NCBI GenBank assembly: GCA_016214245.1
Contig: JACROW010000031.1
Location: forward strand, 1 to 7,662
Source: Candidatus Omnitrophota bacterium
GTDB taxonomy: Bacteria > Omnitrophota > Gorgyraeia > 2-01-FULL-45-10
Length of the DNA stretch: 7,662 nt
Direction: 5' to 3'
In this document: positions 1 through 6,310 of the stretch, in pieces
How positions within the stretch are numbered: position 1 is the stretch's first letter
How the letters are laid out: each line of letters starts with the position of its first letter
Translations under genes and position numbers: made by a program
The notes under the pieces: model-generated
The model's database searches: none
The model's input: the letters and a program-made list of their open reading frames with translations, nothing else
Told to the model about the DNA's origin: nothing

Positions 1-1242
1 AGTGAAATCTACGGCGGCCTTGCAAGCACGTGGGATTATGGGCCTCTTGGTGCGGAATTAAAGCGGAATCTAAAAGAAATCTGGTGGCGTTCTTATGTCC
101 ATGAACGGGATGACATAGAGGGTTTGGACGCCGCGATCCTGATGCACCCAATGACCTGGATGGCCTCAGGCCACGTTACAAGTTTTGAGGATACCCTCGT
201 TGATTGTAAAGGTTGCAAAAAGCGCTTTAAAGCCGAAAGCGTAACTGGAAAGAAGTGTCCCGAGTGCGGGGGGCAGCTTACCGAGGCCCGCCAGTTCAAT
301 CGCATGCTGAAGACCCATTTGGGCCCGATCGAAGACGAGGCGAGCCTCTCATATATGCGGCCTGAGACGGCTCAGGGCATATTCGTGAATTTTCAAAATG
401 TTTTAAATACAACGCGTAGAAAAATCCCGTTCGGCATAGCCCAGATAGGCAAGGCATTCAGGAACGAGGTCACGACCGGAAACTTCACATTCCGTTCCAG
501 GGAGTTCGAGCAGATGGAGATAGAATATTTTGTCAAACCGGGGACGGATGAGGAATGGTATAAGAAGTGGGTTGAGGAGAGGTTCGATTGGTATATAACA
601 TTCGGATTAAAAATATCACACTTAAGGAAACGTCAGCATGCGAAGGAGGAACTGGCCCATTACGCGAAGGCCTGCACCGATATTGAATATCAATTCCCGT
701 TCGGATGGTCAGAGCTCGAGGGAATAGCGAATAGAACAGATTTCGATTTAAAGCAACATATGAGCTTAAGCACGAAAGACCTCCAGTATTTTGATGAAGA
801 GACGAAGGAGAAGTTCGCTCCCTATGTAATAGAGCCGTCTGGAGGGATAGATAGATCGATCCTGGCATTTTTAGTTGATTCATATAGAGAGGAAGAGGTG
901 AAGGGCGAGAAGAGGGTGAGCCTTGCCCTTCACAAAAGTTTAGCACCGATAAAAGTTGCAATACTGCCGCTTCTTAAGGCAAGACCAGAGATCGTGAAAT
1001 TGGCAAAAGAGATAGCGAGTGATTTACGCAGAAACTTCAAGGTGATGTATGACGACACGGCTTCTATTGGAAGATTGTATAGAAGGCAGGACGAGATAGG
1101 GACACCGTATTGTATAACGGTTGATGTGGATTCTCTAAGTGACAACAAGGTCACTGTCCGCGACAGGGATTCGATGAAGCAGGAGCGGGTAGGTATAGCT
1201 AAGATTAAAGAGTACCTTTCAGAGAAACTGGGTAATCAATAG
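1..1242 (+). CDS. glyS: Glycyl-tRNA synthetase, GlyQS/eukaryote-like homodimeric class II type (5' partial)
   Basis: Cytoplasmic enzyme that charges tRNA-Gly with glycine using ATP. The frame is open from base 1, and the first visible residues (SEIYGGLASTWDYGPLG) are the usual N-terminal block, so only about 20-25 residues and the start codon lie outside the window. In the 413 visible codons, EGLDAAIL is followed by a zinc-ribbon insertion with CXXC pairs at codons 69/72 and 86/89. Next come RPETAQGIFVNF (from codon 120), motif 2 FRNE...FRSREFEQMEIEYF (codons 153-177) and motif 3 PSGGIDR (279-285). A C-terminal anticodon-binding domain starts near LAPIKVAILP (about codon 314). This single-chain alpha2 type is distinct from the two-subunit glyQ/glyS bacterial enzyme, so 'glyQS' is an equally common name. 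The usual EPSAGVDR appears as EPSGGIDR, a mild variant with D and R kept. It lies 20 nt upstream of ppdK and is probably co-transcribed. The promoter is outside the window. Confidence 0.96.
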   Translation, partial: SEIYGGLASTWDYGPLGAELKRNLKEIWWRSYVHERDDIEGLDAAILMHPMTWMASGHVTSFEDTLVDCKGCKKRFKAESVTGKKCPECGGQLTEARQFNRMLKTHLGPIEDEASLSYMRPETAQGIFVNFQNVLNTTRRKIPFGIAQIGKAFRNEVTTGNFTFRSREFEQMEIEYFVKPGTDEEWYKKWVEERFDWYITFGLKISHLRKRQHAKEELAHYAKACTDIEYQFPFGWSELEGIANRTDFDLKQHMSLSTKDLQYFDEETKEKFAPYVIEPSGGIDRSILAFLVDSYREEEVKGEKRVSLALHKSLAPIKVAILPLLKARPEIVKLAKEIASDLRRNFKVMYDDTASIGRLYRRQDEIGTPYCITVDVDSLSDNKVTVRDRDSMKQERVGIAKIKEYLSEKLGNQ

Positions 1243-1262
1243 AAAGGAGAAATTTAGGAGCG
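1243..1262 (+). promoter_or_regulatory. Ribosome-binding region of ppdK
   Basis: Two purine-rich candidates precede ATG 1263: AAAGGAGA at 1243-1250 (12 nt from the ATG, rather far) and AGGAG at 1256-1260 (2 nt from the ATG, rather close). Together with the PPDK-like N-terminus, they show that translation was meant to start at 1263, not at the ATG at 1400. Confidence 0.55.
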
Positions 1263-3874
1263 ATGGCAAAGAAATACGCTTACTTCTTCGGAGGCGGAAA
1301 GGCCGACGGGAACGAATCGATGAAGACAAAAATAAAAAGACTTATCCTGAAGAGCTTAAAGCCGAAGTCAATAAAGCGCTTGTACGCGTTGAGAAGCTGA
1401 TGGGCCATAGATTCGGAGACCCTTCGAATCCTCTCCTTGTGTCGGTTCGTTCAGGCGCTCGGAAATCCATGCCCGGCATGATGGAAACTGTCCTCAACGT
1501 TGGATTGACTAAAGATACCATATCCGGCTTGATAAAGCTGACAGGGAACGAAAGATTAGTTTACGACGCTTATCGAAGGCTCATAATGATGTATTCAGAC
1601 GTCGTTATGGAAAAGGCTCGAGGGCAAATAGAGCCGGAGGAGGGCCTTGGCATCCGACGACAGCTCGAAGAGATAATGGATGAGGTGAAAAAAGAAAAAG
1701 GCTGTAAGAACGACACGGATCTGAATGTTGATGATTTAAAAAGATTATGCGGCCTTTTCAAAGAAAGGGTGAAGAATGTCCTCAAAAAGCCCTTCCCTGA
1801 CGATGCCGATGAGCAGCTATGGGGAGGCATAGGAGCGGTCTTCGCGTCCTGGAACGGCAAACGGGCGATCGCTTACAGGAGGATAGAAGGAATAGCGGAC
1901 GAATGGGGCACCGCGGTCAACGTCCAGGCGATGGTATTCGGCAACATGGGCGAGACTTCAGCGACAGGAGTGGCGTTCACACGCGACCCGGGAAACGGCG
2001 AGAATAAATTTTACGGAGAGTATCTCGTCAACGCCCAAGGCGAGGATGTCGTGGCAGGCATAAGAACGCCCGGCCCGATAAATAAGGAGAGTTCGAGCGA
2101 GCATAATAAAACCTTAAAGACGCTCGAAGAGATAATGCCTAAGGTTTACAGGGAGCTCTTCGGCTATCAGAAGAAACTCGAAAACCACTACAAGGATATG
2201 CAGGATATAGAGTTCACAAGAGAAAATGGCAGGCTCTTCATGCTCCAGTGCCGCATCGGGAAGAGAAACGGCCCTGCCGCGGTAAGGATTGCCGTGGATA
2301 TGGTTAAGGAGAAGCTCATTACGAAAGAGATGGCAGTGATGAGGGTGACGCCAGCCCAACTCGACGAGCTATTGCACCCCATGATAGATCCAAAGGCTGA
2401 AAGGGAACTTAAGCCAATCGCAAAAGGATTACCAGCAGGGCCCGGCGGCGGCGTCGGCATGGCCGTATTCACTGCGGACGATGCTGAAAAGTGGGCAAAG
2501 GAAGGTAGTAAAGTAATTTTGGTCCGTGAGGAGACCTCCCCTGAAGACGTCCATGGAATGCATTCAAGCCAGGGTATTTTAACAGCGAAAGGCGGAATGA
2601 CTTCACACGCCGCTTTAGTTGCCAGGGGGTGGGGCAAGTGCTGTATAGTGGGCTCGAGCTCCATTCACATCGATGAAGAGAACAGGCGTTTCACGGCAGG
2701 CGACACAGTTGTAAAGGAAGGCGATTGGATAAGCCTTAACGGCACAAAGGGGAATATCTACTCAGGAAAACTTCCTTTGGTCGAGCCTGACATCGAACAT
2801 GACAAATATTTCAAAGGATTCATGAAGGTCTGCGATGATGTCAGAAGATTAAGGATCAGAACGAATGCGGACAGGCCCGAGGATGCGGCGATCGCAAGAA
2901 GATTCGGCGCCGAGGGCATAGGGCTCTGCCGCACCGAGCACATGTTCTTTGACCCTGCGAGGATAAAATCGATGCGAAAGATGATAGTCGCCGATACTAA
3001 AGGCGACAGGGAGAAGGCATTGGGGGAGTTGCTCCCTTATCAAAAGGAAGATTTCGCGGGGATACTGAAAGCTATGGAAGGCCTGCCTGTGATAATCAGG
3101 CTCCTGGATCCGCCGCTCCATGAATTTCTGCCGCAGGAAGAATCAAAGAAGAAGGAATTGGCTGAAGAGCTCGGAATATCGATCGAAAAACTGGAAGCGA
3201 GAATGCAGAAATTGCACGAATTGAACCCCATGCTCGGTTTAAGAGGGTGCAGGCTCGGCATAACATATCCGGAGATAACCGAGATGCAGGTTCAGGCTGT
3301 CTTTGAGGCCGCCGCAGAGCTCACATTAACGGGCGTGAAGGTCTTCCCGGAAGTCATGGTCCCGCTCCTCGGTTCGCAGGCGGAGATGAAGAATCAATAC
3401 GTGATAATAAAGGCGAGGCTCGAAGAAGTTCAGAAACGATATAAGGTTAAGTTTCATTGCATGATAGGGACGATGATAGAGATACCGAGGGCCGCTTTGG
3501 TGGCAGACAGTATAGCCGAGATAGCGGAGTTCTTTTCGTATGGGACGAACGACCTTACCCAGATGACATTCGGATTCAGCCGCGACGATATAGGCAGTTT
3601 CTTGCCGAATTATTTAGAGAAGGGCATTCTGCCGAAGGACCCATTTCAGTCGATAGACCGCGACGGGGTAGGCAAATTGATCTCCATCGGCATAGAGCGG
3701 GGCCGTTCAACGAGGCCGAATCTGGAGATAGGCATATGCGGCGAACACGGCGGTGATCCCGACAGTATAAAATTCTGCCATAGCGTCGGGATGGATTACG
3801 TGAGCTGTTCACCATATAGGGTTCCAATAGCTCGCTTGGCAGCAGCGCAGGCAGTAGTTGAAAGCAAAAAATAA
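1263..3874 (+). pseudogene. ppdK: Pyruvate, phosphate dikinase, disrupted by an N-terminal out-of-frame deletion
   Basis: PPDK interconverts pyruvate + ATP + Pi and PEP + AMP + PPi in the cytoplasm. The ATG at 1263 begins MAKKYAYFFGGGKADGNESMK, the classic PPDK N-terminus, but this frame ends at TGA 1398-1400. From about 1325 a different frame carries DKNKKTYPEELKAEV and runs on, with its first ATG at 1400, through an otherwise complete enzyme to TAA 3872-3874. Numbered from the 1400 ATG, visible features are SVRSGARKSMPGMM, DMQDIEFT of the ATP-grasp, the phospho-carrier His403 in GGMTSHA, and the TIM-barrel PEP/pyruvate domain with LDPPLHEF, GTNDLTQMTFGFSRDD and Cys780 in GICGEHGGDP. Compared with remembered PPDK sequences, about 36 residues are absent, including the NLLGGKG loop whose lysine (Lys22 in the Clostridium symbiosum enzyme) contacts ATP. 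An automatic caller would report 1400-3874 (824 aa), but that ATG has no clear Shine-Dalgarno and the product lacks part of the ATP-binding domain. The cause may be a true mutation or an assembly error. Confidence 0.9.
1318..1330 (+). other. Deletion/frameshift junction inside ppdK
   Basis: Around GATGAAGAC, the frame encoding ...GNESMK (codons starting at 1263+3n) meets the frame encoding ...DKNKKTYPEEL (codons starting at 1325+3n). For both halves to be in one frame, the missing DNA must have length 1 modulo 3, so about 106-109 bp fits the missing PPDK residues. The exact break cannot be fixed within the shared bases. Confidence 0.8.
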
Positions 3875-3890
3875 CATTAGGATTTAAACA

Positions 3891-4733
3891 ATGGATCCGA
3901 TTCGACTATATCTTAAGGATATCAAGAAGCTTCCGCTCCTCACACCAGAGGAAGAGATAGAGCTTGCCGAAAGGATAAAGAAAGGCGACAAGCTGGCCCG
4001 CCACAAGATGATACAGTCAAACCTGAGGCTTGTCATAAATATAGCAAAAAAATATTCGCACCTCGGCGTCTCGATGCTCGACCTGATCGAAGAAGGCAAC
4101 TTAGGCCTGATGAAAGCCGTTGAGAAGTTCAACCCGACGAAGGGCTACAGGTTCTCAACCTATGCCGCCTGGTGGATCAGGCAATATATCTCGAGAGCGA
4201 TCGCGAATCAGGGAAAGACCGTCCGGATGCCTGTTTATATAATAGAGCTTCTGATGCGTTTCAGAAAGGCCACGGAACAGCTCTCGAATATGCTGAAGCG
4301 CAAGCCGAGCCTTCACGAGATAGCGAAGAAGATGAGGCTTTCCATGAGGAAGGCCAAGCAGCTGAATAAGATGGTGACAGGCATATCAAGTCTCAACGCG
4401 CCGATCGGCGAGGAAGGTTCAACAGAGTTCCTGGACCTTATAGAGGATGAAAGCCTCATCTCCGCGGTGGATGGGCTTTCAAACTTTTTGATGCAGGAGA
4501 GGATAAAGGACCTCATGGAGAAGATGTCCAAGAGGGAGAAGAAGATCTTAAGTTTAAGATTCGGCCTAAAAGACGGTGTGCCGCATACCTTAAGAGACAC
4601 CGCCAAATACTTTAATATAACAAGAGAGAGGGTGAGGCAGATCGAGAGCGCAGCCATGAGAAAGATGCGGGAGTTGATATTGAAACAGGAGAAAGAAATC
4701 GCTTCAAATAAGCAGGAAAGAGGTACGAGGTGA
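3891..4733 (+). CDS. RNA polymerase sigma factor, RpoD/SigA family (no region 1.1)
   Basis: Sigma-70 subunit that directs RNA polymerase to promoters. The 280 residues begin directly at region 1.2 ([21 protein letters not shown], residues 2-22). Region 2 follows (about 35-115), with [22 protein letters not shown] (64-73), and the region 2.3/2.4 helix [17 protein letters not shown] (88-104). Region 3 spans about 115-195. Region 4 has the helix-turn-helix [21 protein letters not shown] (232-252). The -35-reading RERVRQIE is intact. In the -10-reading helix the E. coli Gln437 equivalent is kept (Q98), while the Thr440 equivalent is Ser101. Region 1.1 and the non-conserved region of the large primary factors are missing, so this may be a short primary sigma or a group 2 paralogue; I therefore give no symbol. 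The start follows ppdK by 16 nt with a modest TAGGA at 3878-3882. The stop overlaps the apt start. Eleven of its 24 arginines are AGG. Confidence 0.94.
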   Translation: MDPIRLYLKDIKKLPLLTPEEEIELAERIKKGDKLARHKMIQSNLRLVINIAKKYSHLGVSMLDLIEEGNLGLMKAVEKFNPTKGYRFSTYAAWWIRQYISRAIANQGKTVRMPVYIIELLMRFRKATEQLSNMLKRKPSLHEIAKKMRLSMRKAKQLNKMVTGISSLNAPIGEEGSTEFLDLIEDESLISAVDGLSNFLMQERIKDLMEKMSKREKKILSLRFGLKDGVPHTLRDTAKYFNITRERVRQIESAAMRKMRELILKQEKEIASNKQERGTR

Positions 4734-5254
4734 AGGCTCTGGAATCTTATATAAGGGATATACCGGGCTTTCCCAAAGATGGGATAATATTCAAGGATAT
4801 AACCCCTCTATTGAAGGATGGAAAGAAATTCAGAGAGGCAGTGGACGCGATAGCCGATGAATTTAAAGGAAAAAAAATAGACTCTATTCTCAGTGTTGAG
4901 GCGAGAGGTTTTATCTTTGGGTCGGCCTTGGCGTATAAACTCGGTGTCGGAATCATTCCTATCAGAAAAAAAGGAAAATTGCCATTCAAGACCCACGCTG
5001 TAACTTATGACCTGGAATACGGCAAAGATACGCTGGAAATCCACCAGGACGCGATAGGTAAAGGGGACAACGTCCTGATAGTGGACGATCTCCTCGCTAC
5101 AGGCGGCACGACCCGCGCAGTCATAGACCTCGTAGAGAAACTTGGCGGAAAGATCTCAGGGATTGCATTCCTGATAGAACTGACCGCATTGAAGGGACGC
5201 GAGAAACTCAAGGGTTATCCGGTAATATCACTGATAAAAGACAAGTACTGTTAA
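4730..5254 (+). CDS. apt: Adenine phosphoribosyltransferase
   Basis: Purine-salvage enzyme that converts adenine and PRPP into AMP and pyrophosphate in the cytoplasm. The length of 174 residues is normal for the family. Conserved blocks are [18 protein letters not shown] (11-28), [14 protein letters not shown] (55-68), PIRKKGKLP (77-85) and the PRPP-binding loop [13 protein letters not shown] (115-127) with its paired aspartates 119/120. Translation starts at GTG 4730, whose GTGA overlaps the TGA stop of the sigma gene by 4 nt. This is a typical arrangement for translational coupling, supported by AGAGG at 4719-4723, six bases upstream. Nothing appears truncated. The end is only 7 nt before a tRNA gene. 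Confidence 0.96.
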   Translation: MKALESYIRDIPGFPKDGIIFKDITPLLKDGKKFREAVDAIADEFKGKKIDSILSVEARGFIFGSALAYKLGVGIIPIRKKGKLPFKTHAVTYDLEYGKDTLEIHQDAIGKGDNVLIVDDLLATGGTTRAVIDLVEKLGGKISGIAFLIELTALKGREKLKGYPVISLIKDKYC

Positions 5255-5261
5255 CTGACCC

Positions 5262-5338
5262 GCCCCTGTAGCTCAGATGGATAGAGCACAGGTTTCCTAA
5301 ACCTGGTGTCGCGTGTTCGACTCACGCCAGGGGCGCCA
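5262..5338 (+). tRNA. tRNA-Arg, anticodon CCU
   Basis: A full cloverleaf can be folded by eye. The acceptor is GCCCCTG (5262-5268) with CAGGGGC (5328-5334), all seven pairs perfect. The D arm is GCTC/GAGC. The anticodon stem CAGGT/ACCTG (5289-5293, 5301-5305) holds the loop TTCCTAA with anticodon CCT at 5296-5298. The variable loop is GTGTC, and the T arm GCGTG-TTCGACT-CACGC is complete. The discriminator is G5335 and CCA is encoded (5336-5338). It reads AGG, which is the commonest arginine codon in the neighbouring sigma gene. It lies 7 nt after apt and is probably released from the protein-gene transcript by processing. No separate promoter was seen. Confidence 0.97.
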
Positions 5339-5369
5339 ATTTTGCCGGCTACTCTCGGGTAGCAAAATT
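5338..5369 (+). other. Hairpin just downstream of the tRNA
   Basis: AATTTTGC (5338-5345) is perfectly complementary to GCAAAATT (5362-5369). An alternative keeps AATTTT/AAAATT and stacks GCTAC (5348-5352) on GTAGC (5359-5363), leaving a 4-nt bulge. No T-tract follows, so it does not look like an intrinsic terminator. It may be a processing or stability element in the trailer of the tRNA; that role is inference. Confidence 0.5.
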
Positions 5370-5371
5370 GA

Positions 5372-5406
5372 TCCTGAAGCCGCGACGAATAGGAGCGGCT
5401 GAAGGA
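5372..5406 (+). other. Predicted structured hairpin with tandem G-A internal loops, in the leader of the PHP gene
   Basis: TCCT (5372-5375) pairs with AGGA (5403-5406) and AGCCGC (5378-5383) with GCGGCT (5395-5400). The symmetric internal loop between the two stems is GA (5376-5377) opposite GA (5401-5402), which suits sheared tandem G-A pairs. The apical loop begins GA (5384-5385) and ends GA (5393-5394), which could form a second tandem pair. The element ends 22 nt before the ATG of the PHP gene. I cannot match it to a named RNA family. Confidence 0.4.
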
Positions 5407-5428
5407 CCTTAAAGTCGGGAATTGACAG

Positions 5429-6073
5429 ATGATAGACCTACATACACATACGTTATTGAGTGATGGCGAGCTTTTGCCGAGCGAACTGGTGAGGCGAGCC
5501 GAGGCGAAAGGCTACACGGCTATAGCGCTGACGGACCACGTGGATTCTTCTAACATAGATTTCGTGCTTCCGCGAATCGTAAGGGTTTGTAAAGTGCTGA
5601 ATAAACACTGGAAGATTCGCGCAATCCCCGGTGTCGAAATTACGCATGCCCCATTACAAGAAATAAAACCTCTTATTAAATTTGCTAGGAAGAATGACGC
5701 TGCTATTATAGTCGTTCACGGTGAAACGGTTTCAGAACCCGTGATCCCAGGGACAAACCGCCGCGCGATAGAGGCCGGATGCGACATATTGGCCCATCCA
5801 GGTTTCATTAAGACAGAGGATGTCAAATTGGCTAAAAGACGGGGTGTGTATCTAGAGCTTACTGCGCGGAGGAATCATCGCTCTACAAATAAACATCTCT
5901 TCAGACTGGCAAAACGCATGGGGGCCAAGCTCATCCTGAATACTGATACACATGACGAAGATGACCTGGTATCGGACAACCAGGCCAGCCTAGTCTTAAA
6001 AAACATCGGCCTGAATACACGTGAGATAAGGGCTATATTTAGGAATTCACGAGATTTACTTAATCGCACTTGA
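5429..6073 (+). CDS. PHP-domain metal-dependent phosphoesterase (histidinol-phosphatase-like)
   Basis: A 214-residue PHP (polymerase and histidinol phosphatase) domain with no other domain. The metal-binding motifs are present in order: DLHTHTLLSDGE (His5, His7, Asp12), LTDHVD (His37), GVEITH (Glu70, His73), VVHGET (His97), LAHPGF (His123) and NTDTHDEDD (Asp173, His175). Such proteins usually hold two or three metal ions and hydrolyse a phosphate ester; the substrate cannot be deduced. Histidinol phosphate is only one option, and no other histidine-biosynthesis gene is nearby. The start is well constrained, because an in-frame TGA lies at 5423-5425, two codons upstream. The ribosome site is weak (GGGA at 5417-5420). 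It follows the tRNA by 90 nt, and its stop codon is embedded in the next promoter. Confidence 0.88.
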   Translation: MIDLHTHTLLSDGELLPSELVRRAEAKGYTAIALTDHVDSSNIDFVLPRIVRVCKVLNKHWKIRAIPGVEITHAPLQEIKPLIKFARKNDAAIIVVHGETVSEPVIPGTNRRAIEAGCDILAHPGFIKTEDVKLAKRRGVYLELTARRNHRSTNKHLFRLAKRMGAKLILNTDTHDEDDLVSDNQASLVLKNIGLNTREIRAIFRNSRDLLNRT

Positions 6074-6097
6074 CAAATTAGTATTATATGATATACT
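6070..6097 (+). promoter_or_regulatory. Strong sigma-70 promoter with extended -10
   Basis: A perfect -35 TTGACA (6070-6075), a 16-nt spacer, and -10 TATACT (6092-6097) preceded by TG at 6089-6090, the extended -10 motif. The -35 overlaps the stop codon of the PHP gene (6071-6073). Transcription should begin near 6103-6105 and gives the downstream beta-barrel gene a leader of about 205 nt. Confidence 0.8.
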
Positions 6098-6168
6098 TAT
6101 GTTAAATATAAAAAGTTAGTTCGCCTATACCACCATAGATGGCTTAAATCTTGACGCGGAAGGAGGGG

Positions 6169-6267
6169 GTGAAATTAAAAAGTCATAAGTTATCGCGATG
6201 TGGTGAGATAGATAAAAGTGAAGTACAAGATATATATATAGGTCAGGGCTGCGGCCCTAACTTTTAG
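6169..6267 (+). CDS. Possible 32-codon leader-peptide ORF
   Basis: GTG 6169 opens a frame that ends at TAG 6265-6267. The peptide would start MKLKSHKLSRCGEIDKSE and end VQDIYIGQGCGPNF. AAGGAGGGG immediately precedes the GTG, so the Shine-Dalgarno is strong but close (AAGGAGG ends 2 nt before the start codon). It has no hydrophobic segment, two cysteines and a charged first half. The ORF lies wholly in the leader, and its last codons pass through the GC hairpin and its T-run. It could be an attenuation-type leader peptide, a small secreted or modified peptide, or chance. I cannot assign a family. Confidence 0.3.
   Translation: MKLKSHKLSRCGEIDKSEVQDIYIGQGCGPNF
6245..6265 (+). terminator. UNCG-capped hairpin plus short T-run: possible terminator/attenuator
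   Basis: AGGGC (6245-6249) and GCCCT (6254-6258) pair around TGCG, which with its C-G closing pair is a stable UNCG-type tetraloop. AACTTTT follows, ending at 6265. The stem is only 5 bp and the T-run is short and displaced by AAC, so it is a weak intrinsic terminator by usual criteria. It could also be just a leader stem-loop. Confidence 0.35.
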
Positions 6268-6300
6268 ATATAATTCGATATTACGGCAAGAAATTTAAAA

Positions 6301-6310
6301 AGGAGGTAAT
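6301..6310 (+). promoter_or_regulatory. Strong ribosome-binding site of the beta-barrel gene
   Basis: AGGAGGT at 6301-6307, preceded by A's, is a complete match to the 16S anti-Shine-Dalgarno core. AGGAGG ends 4 nt before ATG 6311. It fixes the start and suggests high expression. Confidence 0.85.

Larger units (their letters stand above)
6104..6310 (+). promoter_or_regulatory. Long, possibly structured 5' leader of the outer-membrane protein gene
   Basis: The predicted transcript carries about 205 nt before the ATG. AAAAGTTAG (6111-6119), near the 5' end, is perfectly complementary to CTAACTTTT (6257-6265), so the two could close a domain of about 150 nt. Inside are a GC hairpin at 6245-6258, a very purine-rich AAGGAGGGGG stretch (6160-6169), and a run of alternating TA (6231-6240). 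I recognise no known riboswitch core. The leader ends with the strong ribosome site of the next gene. Confidence 0.45.

Noticed and set aside
1263..1400. Programmed ribosomal frameshift in ppdK
   Set aside because: A frameshift alone would not remove about 36 conserved residues; sequence is missing, so recoding cannot restore the protein.
533..3261. Long open frames on the minus strand opposite glyS and ppdK
   Set aside because: They lack recognisable domains and ribosome sites and lie antisense to strongly conserved genes; they are shadows of codon bias.
5422..5449. TTGACA at the start of the PHP gene as a promoter
   Set aside because: No acceptable -10 lies 16-18 nt downstream, and it would start transcription within the coding sequence.
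6151..6179. Second promoter TTGACG / ATTAAA in the leader
   Set aside because: The -10 match is poor, and the far better promoter at 6070-6097 already explains transcription; the region overlaps the small ORF.
6231..6240. Alternating TA run as a microsatellite repeat
   Set aside because: Ten bases only; expected by chance in an AT-rich leader.
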